Source of the DNA: Mxb001 sp051007175
Lineage (GTDB): Bacteria > Actinomycetota > Actinomycetes > S36-B12
NCBI GenBank assembly: GCA_051007175.1
Contig: JBPCSL010000208.1
Location: 1 to 29,788 of the forward strand
Reading direction: 5' to 3'
DNA: 29,788 nucleotides
Below, in pieces: positions 23,400-29,572 of this stretch; position 1 is the stretch's first letter, and each line of letters opens with the position of its first letter. The notes under the pieces are model-generated. The model was not told the DNA's origin and made no database searches. It saw only the letters and a list, made by a program, of their open reading frames with translations. A program made the translations under genes and the position numbers.

Positions 23400-24124
23400 C
23401 CGTCGCGCGCACGGCAGCCGCCGTACGCCGTGCGGCGAAGGCCGCCACGTCCCTGGCGACGCTCGAGGCCGCGATCGTCGACTGCCGCGCGTGCCCGCGG
23501 CTGGTGGAGTGGCGCGAGCAGGTCGCCGACGAGCGCCGTGCGGCGTACCGGGACCAGGACTACTGGGGCAGGCCGGTCCCGGGATTCGGGGATCCGAGCC
23601 CGGGCGTGCTCATCCTCGGCCTGGCGCCGGCGGCGCACGGCGCCAACCGCACGGGACGCGTGTTCACCGGCGATCGCAGCGGCGACTGGCTCTTCGCCTC
23701 GCTTCATCGGGTGGGGGCTGCCGCGATCGCGACATCCGTGTCAACCGATGACGGCCAGGCGCTCACGGGAGTGCGCGTGACCGCGGCCGTGCACTGCGCG
23801 CCACCGGGCAATGCGCCGACGCCGGCGGAGCGTGACACGTGCGCACCCTGGCTCGAGCGCGAGCTCGCCCTCACGCAGCCGCGCGTCATCGTGGCGCTCG
23901 GTGGATTCGCCTGGCAGGCGGCGCTGCGAGCGGAGGGTGCCCTCGGTGCCACGGTGCCGTCCCCGCGACCGAGATTCGGTCACGGGGTGCAGGCGCGGAT
24001 CGGGGATCGCTGGGTGCTCGGCTGCTACCACCCCAGCCAGCAGAACACCTTCACCGGCCGTCTCACCGAGCCCATGATCGACGGCGTACTCCGCGCGGCG
24101 ATCGCCCTCGCACAGGCGAGCTGA
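23396..24124 (+). CDS. Type 5 (UDGb) uracil-DNA glycosylase with [4Fe-4S] cluster, probable CTG start
   Basis: About 242 residues if started at CTG 23396. It excises uracil or deaminated bases from DNA. Family motifs: GLAPAAHGANRTGRVFTGDR (from residue 75), and HPSQQNTFTGR (from 212). Four cysteines fit the iron-sulfur cluster: C30 and C33 in DCRACPRLVEW, C134 in VHCAPPGN and C149 in DTCAPWL. The first conventional start in frame is GTG 23504, but it would remove C30 and C33. Between an in-frame stop at 23303 and that GTG only CTG codons could serve (23348, 23396, 23453, 23501). CTG 23396 overlaps the preceding stop as CTGA, copying the GTGA overlaps elsewhere in this window. CTG 23453 is the alternative. 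A sequencing error or rare initiation codon cannot be told apart here. Confidence 0.85.
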   Translation: MTVARTAAAVRRAAKAATSLATLEAAIVDCRACPRLVEWREQVADERRAAYRDQDYWGRPVPGFGDPSPGVLILGLAPAAHGANRTGRVFTGDRSGDWLFASLHRVGAAAIATSVSTDDGQALTGVRVTAAVHCAPPGNAPTPAERDTCAPWLERELALTQPRVIVALGGFAWQAALRAEGALGATVPSPRPRFGHGVQARIGDRWVLGCYHPSQQNTFTGRLTEPMIDGVLRAAIALAQAS

Positions 24125-24138
24125 GCACGCCGTCCACG

Positions 24139-24212
24139 TGCCCCCGGAGGGGATCGAACCCTCACTGGACCGGGTTTAAGCCGGGCGTCTCTGCCAATTG
24201 GACTACGGGGGC
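24139..24212 (-). tRNA. Class I-type tRNA with anticodon TAA (tRNA-Leu by anticodon)
   Basis: A 74-nt cloverleaf. The acceptor stem GCCCCCG pairs perfectly with CGGGGGC, and the discriminator is A. The D stem has three pairs (GTC/GAC). The anticodon stem is CCCGG/CCGGT with a C-T mismatch at the 27-43 pair, and the loop CTTAAAC gives anticodon TAA, which reads UUA leucine codons. The T arm is GAGGG/CCCTC around TTCGATC. The variable region is only 5 nt (CCAGT), whereas bacterial leucine tRNAs normally have a long variable arm. So the fold is good, but the amino-acid identity is less sure than the anticodon suggests. No CCA is encoded. Confidence 0.88.
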
Positions 24213-24218
24213 GCCACC

Positions 24219-24224
24219 AGCCTA
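24219..24224 (-). promoter_or_regulatory. Probable -10 box directly upstream of the tRNA(TAA)
   Basis: On the minus strand TAGGCT is followed by GGTGGC (6 nt) and then nucleotide G1 of the mature tRNA. With standard -12 to -7 placement, transcription begins at the mature 5' end. The hexamer is the same one that sits 6 nt before several start codons in this window. Confidence 0.55.
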
Positions 24225-24232
24225 GGCCGGAA

Positions 24233-24260
24233 TTGCATCCGGGCCCCGGTCGGTTAACGT
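24233..24260 (+). promoter_or_regulatory. Probable promoter of the YccA/Bax1-inhibitor-like gene
   Basis: TTGCAT (24233-24238), a 16-bp spacer and TAACGT (24255-24260) form a reasonable sigma70-type promoter. Transcription near 24267 gives a leader of about 24 nt with AGGAGG before the ATG. It diverges from the tRNA promoter at 24219-24224. Confidence 0.5.
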
Positions 24261-24290
24261 GGAAGGAAGCCACCCCGCAGGAGGAGTCCG

Positions 24291-25217
24291 ATGCAGAGCC
24301 AGAACCCTGTCCTGACCCGCATGGATCGCGACGCCGCCCAGGCCTATGCGGCCTCGGGTGCCTCGCTGTCGCCCTCAGGCCCCGGCTTTGCCTACGAGGA
24401 GGGTCGCGCCGCCGTGGGTGGTGCCCCCGCTCCCAGCGCCCCCGCTCCCCGTGCCCCGGCGCCCGCGCCCGGTCAGTCCGGGGGCGGCCTCTACGACGGC
24501 ATCAGCCTGCCCGCTCCTCCCGGCGAGCGGATCGCCTTCCCCGACGTCATGGTCAAGTGCGCCATCATGTTCGGCCTCGCGGTCGTCTTCGCCTTCGTCG
24601 GCTGGGGTCTCGCTGCTGCCGCCCCGGGCATCGGCACCATGGTGATGCTCGCCTCGCTCGTGGGCACTCTCGTGCTCGGCATCGTCAACGCGGTGAAGAA
24701 GCAGGTGAGCCCACCCCTCACGATGCTGTACGCCGTCTTCTCCGGTCTCATGCTCGGGGCGATCAGCTACTGGTACAACCAGCTCGCCCTCCAGTCCGAC
24801 TACGAGGGCCTGGTGCTGCAGGCGGTGATCGCGACCTTCACGACGTTCGGCGTCATGCTCGCGCTGTTCGGCACCGGCATCATCAAGGTCACCAACCGGT
24901 TCGTCCAGGTGATGATGGTCGCGATGGGGGCCTACTTCCTCATCGCGCTCGCCTCCTTCGTCGCGGCCCTCTTCGGGGTCGGCGGGGGCTGGGGCTTCTA
25001 CGGCGTCGGCACCCTGGGCCTGCTCCTGTGCATCTTCGGAGTCGGGCTCGCGGCCTTCGCCCTCATGCTCGACTTCGAGGCCATCCGACAGGGCATTGCG
25101 ATGGGCCTGCCGGAGCGGGAGTCCTGGCGCATGGCCTTCGGGCTGCTCGTGACCCTCGTGTGGCTCTACCTGGAGTTCCTGAGGCTCTTCGCCATCATCG
25201 CCTCCGGGCGCGACTGA
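24291..25217 (+). CDS. Bax inhibitor-1/YccA family membrane protein
   Basis: A 308-residue integral membrane protein. The first ~80 residues are hydrophilic, rich in Pro, Ala and Gly (APAPSAPAPRAPAPAPG). Seven hydrophobic segments follow, starting around 87 (MVKCAIMFGLAVVFAFVGWG) and ending near TLVWLYLEFLRLFAII. Conserved family parts include YAVFSGLMLGAISYWYN, TTFGVMLALFG, and the late acidic DFEAIRQGI with ESWRMAFGLLVTLVWLYLEF. Family members are proposed pH-sensitive calcium channels or FtsH regulators; the role here is unknown. The ATG at 24291 has AGGAGG 5-6 nt upstream. It is preceded by the divergent tRNA(TAA). Confidence 0.93.
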   Translation: MQSQNPVLTRMDRDAAQAYAASGASLSPSGPGFAYEEGRAAVGGAPAPSAPAPRAPAPAPGQSGGGLYDGISLPAPPGERIAFPDVMVKCAIMFGLAVVFAFVGWGLAAAAPGIGTMVMLASLVGTLVLGIVNAVKKQVSPPLTMLYAVFSGLMLGAISYWYNQLALQSDYEGLVLQAVIATFTTFGVMLALFGTGIIKVTNRFVQVMMVAMGAYFLIALASFVAALFGVGGGWGFYGVGTLGLLLCIFGVGLAAFALMLDFEAIRQGIAMGLPERESWRMAFGLLVTLVWLYLEFLRLFAIIASGRD

Positions 25218-25225
25218 CGTCGTTC

Positions 25226-25549
25226 ATGACGGCCTCCGGCGCAGCCCCGGCGGGCGCGGCTCGTGACGAAGCTGTCCGGGAGGTGCGGCGGGTCGTCGAC
25301 CGGCTCCGGTCCATGCCCCTCACACGTCTCGCGGACCACGCCCCGACGGGTCGCGCCTTGGCCCAGCGCCTCGCGGACCGTGCTGCCGACCTCGGGGGCT
25401 GGCCGCAACGCCCGGTCCCCGATGTCGGGGACGCTGCCGTGGGAGACCAGGTGGCCGTGACGGCCGCCGACCTGCTGGCCCTGGATCCCGCGGACGACGT
25501 CCTCGCCCCCGTCATCGCCGACGTGCGCGAGGCGCGGCTCAGCCTGTGA
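25226..25549 (+). CDS. Hypothetical protein, 107 residues
   Basis: I do not recognise a family. The ATG at 25226, 8 bp after the yccA-type stop, opens 107 codons. The protein begins with a short Ala/Gly-rich segment (ASGAAPAGAARDE) and continues with helices rich in Arg, Leu and Ala (VREVRRVVDRLRSMPLTRL, RALAQRLADRAADLGGWPQR). The C-terminal half (VPDVGDAAVGDQVAVTAADL, then LALDPADDVLAPVIADVREA) looks like a small mixed fold. There is no membrane segment or signal peptide. Codon use is like that of its neighbours, which supports a real gene. It overlaps the convergent SGNH gene by 11 bp. It may be co-transcribed with the YccA-like gene. Confidence 0.65.
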   Translation: MTASGAAPAGAARDEAVREVRRVVDRLRSMPLTRLADHAPTGRALAQRLADRAADLGGWPQRPVPDVGDAAVGDQVAVTAADLLALDPADDVLAPVIADVREARLSL

Positions 25550-26351
25550 CGTCGGGTACGACGGGCAGGATCTCGCCCTCGCCCCCCAGTCGCCAGGCCG
25601 CGATGACCTCCGGCAGCAGGGCGCTGGCGGCGGCGGCGTACCCCTGTGTCGACGGGTGAAAGCGGTCCTCGGCGAACATCACGTCGGGCCTCTCGTCGAA
25701 CTCCGGCCCGAGCCGCGATCCCAGCGGCACGGCGCGACCACCCTCGGCGCGCGTTGCCTGCGCCTGGGCCTCGGCGAGCAGCCGCGAGCGATGCCGCATG
25801 AGACTGCGCAGCGGCTCGGGGACGGGCTTCACCGTGCCGAGATCGGGGCACGTGGCCATGACCACATCGGTCCCGGCGGCGCGCAATCGTCGAATGGCGC
25901 GCTGCAGCCTCCGGGCGGAGATGCGCCGCGGCACGAGATGGGTGACGTCGTTGGCGCCGATCATGATGACGGCGACGTGCGGACGCGTCCACAGAGCGCG
26001 ATCGACCTGCGCATCGAGGTCCTTGGTCTGGGCGCCGATGACGGCGTGATTGCTCAGCGTCACGGTGCGGCCCGAGACCTCCGCGAGTGCCGTGGCGAGG
26101 ATGGCGCCCATGGTGTCCCGCGGCGTGTCCGCGCCGAGCCCCGCAGCCCCGGAGTCGCCGAGCACCGCGAGGCGTATCGAGGTGCCCGCGCCCGTGCCGT
26201 ACCTGCCGTCGGCATAGGGCGCGGTCGACGTGCGCCGGCCGATGCGCCGACGGGCCTCCAGGGCCTGAGCGGTGAGCAGGCCCACGGCGGCGACGGCGGT
26301 GGCGGCGAGGGCCGCTCCCGCCCCCTTTGCCGTCGTGCGGGGTGCGGGCAC
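25539..26351 (-). CDS. SGNH/GDSL-type hydrolase with N-terminal membrane segment
   Basis: A 270-residue esterase-type protein. A hydrophobic stretch at about 8-30 (AKGAGAALAATAVAAVGLLT) is a signal peptide or membrane anchor, so the enzyme probably acts outside the membrane. The catalytic serine S67 is in LGDSGAAGLGAD (block I), N134 in GANDVTH (block III) and D229-x-x-H232 in EDRFHPS (block V). A Gly block (II) is seen as SNHAVIGAQT. The GTG start at 26351 lies 2 bp after the MBL gene stop, so the pair forms an operon. Substrates could be lipids or acetylated cell-wall sugars; this cannot be resolved here. Confidence 0.88.
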   Translation of the reverse strand: MPAPRTTAKGAGAALAATAVAAVGLLTAQALEARRRIGRRTSTAPYADGRYGTGAGTSIRLAVLGDSGAAGLGADTPRDTMGAILATALAEVSGRTVTLSNHAVIGAQTKDLDAQVDRALWTRPHVAVIMIGANDVTHLVPRRISARRLQRAIRRLRAAGTDVVMATCPDLGTVKPVPEPLRSLMRHRSRLLAEAQAQATRAEGGRAVPLGSRLGPEFDERPDVMFAEDRFHPSTQGYAAAASALLPEVIAAWRLGGEGEILPVVPDVTG

Positions 26352-26353
26352 GG

Positions 26354-27073
26354 CTAGGACTTCGTGGCCCGGCTGAGGAATCCGCGTACGGCCTCGCGGG
26401 CGTTGTCGCGAATCTCCGGGCCGTGGGTGAAGGCCGCGATGGAGTAGTCGACCTCGCCGAGGACATGGGCACTCTGCTGGTTCTGACGGAACGACGTGCA
26501 GAACGCGGCGACCGGCCAGCCCATCTTGGCGCGCATGTTCCAGATGGCGTCGCCGGTGATGAGGACGCCGGTCGTCTCGTGCAGGAGCGAGACGTGTCCA
26601 GGGGAGTGGCCGGGAGTGTGGAGGACGCGCACTCCGCCGGCCGAAGGGAGCACGTCGTCCTCGTGCATCTCGCGGGAGACGCTGACGGGCGCGAAGCCGC
26701 CCCCGGGCATCCGGGCGAAGATCGCGCCCAGCCGGGTCGACGTATCGCGCGGCGGGGCGGTGCCCGAGCGGATGTAGCCGGCATCCTCGGCATGCACGGC
26801 GACGCCGTCGACGCCGGTCTGGCCGACCATCGCGGCGGCGCCGCCGGCGTGGTCGCTGTGGGCGTGGGTGAGGATGATCTCGCGCACGTCAGCGGGGACC
26901 TTGCCGATGGCCTCCAGGCCGCGCACGATCTTGGCGGGGGCTCGCTTCACGCCGCAGTCGACGAGGCTGACCGAACCGTCGTCGTTGACGAACGCATAGG
27001 AGTTGATGAAGTCGCCCATCGTCGGGATGCGGTAGACACCCGGGGCGAGGCTGACGACCGGAGGCTTGCTCAC
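26354..27073 (-). CDS. Metallo-beta-lactamase-fold hydrolase (glyoxalase II-like)
   Basis: A 239-residue MBL-fold enzyme. The metal motif HAHSDH spans 70-75 (THAHSDHAGG), with further ligands H156 in HTPGHSPGH, D175 in ITGDAIW and H217 in FTHGPEI. That is a full set for a binuclear site. There is no signal peptide, so it is cytoplasmic and more likely a thioesterase, lactonase or glyoxalase II-like enzyme than an antibiotic-degrading one. The GTG start at 27073 lies 6 nt after TACGCT on the minus strand. It diverges from cbs across only 24 bp, which hints at a link to sulfur metabolism (for example persulfide or thioester hydrolysis); that link is speculation. Confidence 0.9.
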   Translation of the reverse strand: MSKPPVVSLAPGVYRIPTMGDFINSYAFVNDDGSVSLVDCGVKRAPAKIVRGLEAIGKVPADVREIILTHAHSDHAGGAAAMVGQTGVDGVAVHAEDAGYIRSGTAPPRDTSTRLGAIFARMPGGGFAPVSVSREMHEDDVLPSAGGVRVLHTPGHSPGHVSLLHETTGVLITGDAIWNMRAKMGWPVAAFCTSFRQNQQSAHVLGEVDYSIAAFTHGPEIRDNAREAVRGFLSRATKS

Positions 27074-27079
27074 GGGGAC

Positions 27080-27089
27080 AGCGTAGGCT
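27080..27089. promoter_or_regulatory. Overlapping divergent -10 boxes of the MBL hydrolase and cbs
   Basis: The 10-bp core AGCGTAGGCT holds TAGGCT on the plus strand (27084-27089), 8 nt before the cbs ATG. On the minus strand it holds TACGCT (27085-27080), 6 nt before the MBL GTG. The two hexamers share TA at 27084-27085, so one near-symmetric site could drive transcription both ways. Both mRNAs would be leaderless or almost so. Confidence 0.5.
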
Positions 27090-27097
27090 TCCCTGTC

Positions 27098-28477
27098 ATG
27101 CGCGTGGTCGAGTCGGTCGTGGAGCTCATCGGGAACACCCCCCTCGTGAGGCTGAGGCGCGTGACGGATCCCGCCGATGGCCCGGGCGCCGCCTGCCCCG
27201 TCTACGCGAAGGTCGAGTACCTCAACCCGGGCGGCTCGGTGAAGGACCGCATCGCCACGCGGATGATCGAGACGGCGGAGCGCGAGGGCCTGCTCAAGCC
27301 CGGTGGGACGATCGTGGAGCCCACGAGCGGCAACACCGGCGTGGGCCTCGCCCTCGTTGCCCAGCAGCGCGGCTACCGATGCATCTTCGTCTGCCCCGAC
27401 AAGGTCTCGCAGGACAAGCAGAATGTCCTGCGCGCCTACGGCGCGGAGGTCGTGGAGTGTCCGACGGCCGTCGACCCGGAGGACCCGCGCTCGTACTACT
27501 CGGTGAGCGATCGCCTCGCGCGCGAGATCCCCGGGGCATGGAAGCCCGATCAGTACTCCAATCCTGACAACCCCCGCTCCCACTACGAGACGACGGGCCC
27601 GGAGATCTGGGAGCAGACCGACGGTCGCATCACTCACTTCGTCGCGGGCGCCGGCACCGGAGGCACCATCAGCGGAGTGGGCCGCTACCTCAAGGAGATG
27701 AGCGACGGGCGCGTGCGCGTCATCGCCGCCGACCCCGAGGGCTCGGTCTACTCCGGCGGCACGGGGCGCCCCTACCTCGTCGAGGGAGTGGGCGAGGACT
27801 TCTGGCCCACGACGTACGACGCCTCCGTCCCCGACGAGGTCATCGCGGTCAGCGACAAGGACTCCTTCGAGATGACGCGGCGCATGGCCCGCGAAGAGGG
27901 CCTTCTCGTCGGCGGCTCCTGCGGCATGGCCGTCGTCGCCGCGCTCGACGTCGCGCGCCGCGCGAAGCCCGATGACCTGGTGGTCGTGCTGCTGCCCGAC
28001 TCCGGGCGTGGCTACCTGTCCAAGGTATTCAACGACGAATGGCTCGCCTCGTACGGCTTCGGCTCGTCGGGGGAGGGGCGCACCGTCCGCGATGTCCTGC
28101 TCGGCAAGGCCGGCGAGGTGCCTCCCTTCGTCCACGCCCATCCCACGGAGACGGTGAGCGAGGCCATCGACATCCTGCGCGAGTTCGGCGTCTCGCAGAT
28201 GCCGGTCGTGCGTGCCGAGCCACCCGTCATGGCGGCGGAGGTCGTCGGGTCCGTGATCGAACGCGACCTGCTCGACGCGCTCTTCACCGGGCGTGCCGCG
28301 CTCGCCGACACCATCGACCAGCACATGTCGCTGCCCTTGCCGCAGGTGGGCGCGGGCGAGCCGGTGTCGGCGGCGGTCTCGGCCCTCGAGGCCTCGGATG
28401 CCGTCATCGTGCTCGAGGACGGCAAGCCCGTCGGCGTCCTGTCGCGTCAGGACCTGCTCGGCTACCTCGCCCGATAG
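27098..28477 (+). CDS. cbs: Cystathionine beta-synthase
   Basis: A 459-residue PLP-dependent enzyme that condenses serine and homocysteine to cystathionine. The fold II PLP domain has K49 in GGSVKDR, the substrate loop TSGNTG at 76-81 and the phosphate-binding GAGTGGTISG. A C-terminal CBS-domain pair (from about 340: VPPFVHAHPTETVSEAIDIL, SQMPVVRAEP, and later EDGKPVGVLSRQDLLGYLA) follows, as in the mammalian and actinobacterial enzyme. O-acetylserine-using cysteine synthases lack this pair, which supports the cbs call. It has no haem domain. The ATG lies 8 nt after a TAGGCT box. In many actinobacteria cbs is near the cystathionine gamma-synthase gene, which here starts about 1.1 kb downstream. 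Confidence 0.94.
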   Translation: MRVVESVVELIGNTPLVRLRRVTDPADGPGAACPVYAKVEYLNPGGSVKDRIATRMIETAEREGLLKPGGTIVEPTSGNTGVGLALVAQQRGYRCIFVCPDKVSQDKQNVLRAYGAEVVECPTAVDPEDPRSYYSVSDRLAREIPGAWKPDQYSNPDNPRSHYETTGPEIWEQTDGRITHFVAGAGTGGTISGVGRYLKEMSDGRVRVIAADPEGSVYSGGTGRPYLVEGVGEDFWPTTYDASVPDEVIAVSDKDSFEMTRRMAREEGLLVGGSCGMAVVAALDVARRAKPDDLVVVLLPDSGRGYLSKVFNDEWLASYGFGSSGEGRTVRDVLLGKAGEVPPFVHAHPTETVSEAIDILREFGVSQMPVVRAEPPVMAAEVVGSVIERDLLDALFTGRAALADTIDQHMSLPLPQVGAGEPVSAAVSALEASDAVIVLEDGKPVGVLSRQDLLGYLAR

Positions 28478-28484
28478 GTCGCCA

Positions 28485-28829
28485 CTACGGCGTGAAGCGG
28501 CGCACCTCCTGCGGCCAGCCGCAGGCCTCGGCGATCCTGCCCGCCCACATCAAGGCGGCGTCGTCATCGGCAACGTCGACCACCGTGAAGCCGCCCATGT
28601 ACTCAGCGGCCGGCGAGACCGGTCCCCGGGTCACCACGACCGTGCCGCTCGTGGGATCGACGCTGTAGGCCTGCTCCAGGTCCTCCTCCAGGCCTCCGGC
28701 CACGATGAGGACTCCCGCCGCCTCCATGTCCGCGACCACGGCGCGCGCGAGCGGGCCGCGCGACTCAAACCACTCCGCCGTGTGATCGCCCACCCACTGC
28801 TGGTGGAAGGCGATGAGGTACTGGGGCAC
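28485..28829 (-). CDS. YCII-related domain protein
   Basis: A 114-residue protein of the YCII/DGPF-type alpha-beta-barrel superfamily. It starts MPQYLIAFHQQWV and contains the histidine H17 in GDHTAEW and the recognisable pattern GGLEEDLEQAYSVDP, then GTVVVTRGPVSPAAEYMGGF. The final part (VVDVADDDAALMWAGRIAEA) is typical of the family. Similar proteins are thought to be small-molecule enzymes or stress proteins; the function is unknown. The GTG start is 5 bp after the msrA stop, so the two form an operon. It is 7 bp from the convergent cbs end. Confidence 0.82.
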   Translation of the reverse strand: MPQYLIAFHQQWVGDHTAEWFESRGPLARAVVADMEAAGVLIVAGGLEEDLEQAYSVDPTSGTVVVTRGPVSPAAEYMGGFTVVDVADDDAALMWAGRIAEACGWPQEVRRFTP

Positions 28830-28834
28830 GGGAG

Positions 28835-29500
28835 TCAGAGCGCGGGAAGCGAGATGCCGGATGCGGAGTGGCAGCGGTAGCCGTTGGGCACCTTGTAGAG
28901 GTACTGCTGGTGGTAGCCCTCGGCGTAGTAGAACGGCCAGTCGGCGGCGGGGGCCACCTGTGTCGTGATGTCGTCGTAGCCGCGGTCCTTGAGCAGCGGC
29001 GCGTAGGCAGCGGCCGTGCGCTCGACGAGCTCGCGCTGGTCGTCTGTGGTGTAGAAGACGGCGCTGCGGTACTGCGTGCCGACGTCATTGCCCTGGCGAT
29101 AGCCGGTCGTCGGGTCATGCTGCTCCCAGAAGTGACGCAGCACGTCGTACGTCGAGATCTGCTCCTCGCGATAAGCGACGAGGACGGCCTCGGTGTGTCC
29201 GGTGCGGCCGGTGCACACCTCCTCGTACGTCGGGTGCGGGGTATAGCCACCCTGATAGCCGACAGCGGTCGTGAAGACGCCGGGCAGGCGCCAGAAGATC
29301 TCCTCCGATCCCCAGAAGCAGCCCATGCCGAGGTAGAGCATGGAGATCCCCGCGGGCCACGGCTCGACGGGGAGGTCGCGGATCGGGGTCCCGAGGACGG
29401 CGTGATCGGCGGGCACCTCGAAGGGGTAGTCCGGTCGCCCCGGGAGGGCATCGGCCGGCGCGACCATCGTGGACTTGGCGGACGAGAAGAGGAAGGCCAT
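28835..29500 (-). CDS. msrA: Peptide methionine sulfoxide reductase MsrA
   Basis: A 221-residue MsrA that reduces methionine-S-sulfoxide in proteins. The active-site cysteine C61 is in LGMGCFWGSEE, and HPTYEEVCTGRTGHTEAV and EGYHQQYLYK are standard. A late cysteine, C210 in GYRCHSASG, is a good candidate for resolving. An N-terminal extension of about 50 residues precedes the catalytic domain, as in many actinobacterial MsrA proteins. The ATG at 29500 is preceded on the minus strand by CATACT and 6 nt, which suggests a leaderless start, though the box is weaker than others here. It diverges from metB and co-operates functionally with the sulfur amino-acid genes around it. Confidence 0.94.
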   Translation of the reverse strand: MAFLFSSAKSTMVAPADALPGRPDYPFEVPADHAVLGTPIRDLPVEPWPAGISMLYLGMGCFWGSEEIFWRLPGVFTTAVGYQGGYTPHPTYEEVCTGRTGHTEAVLVAYREEQISTYDVLRHFWEQHDPTTGYRQGNDVGTQYRSAVFYTTDDQRELVERTAAAYAPLLKDRGYDDITTQVAPAADWPFYYAEGYHQQYLYKVPNGYRCHSASGISLPAL

Positions 29501-29560
29501 GCGCTGAGTATGCCCCGTAGGACGCCACCCCGCCGCTGGGTCGTGGGCCAGGGCGCCGCA

Positions 29561-29566
29561 TAGGCT
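29561..29566 (+). promoter_or_regulatory. Probable -10 box giving a leaderless metB mRNA
   Basis: TAGGCT is followed by CGTCCC (6 nt) and the ATG at 29573. The sequence matches the boxes before the dienelactone hydrolase, marR and tRNA(TAA) genes. Confidence 0.55.
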
Positions 29567-29572
29567 CGTCCC

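Noticed and set aside
24139..24212. Integration site (att) at the tRNA(TAA)
   Set aside because: No integrase, direct repeat of the tRNA 3' end or change in base composition is visible nearby.
24233..25549. A 438-codon plus-strand frame through the YccA-like gene
   Set aside because: Its first three quarters are an out-of-frame Arg/Pro-rich shadow of the membrane protein. Only the final 107 codons, after the YccA-like stop, look like a gene and are annotated separately.
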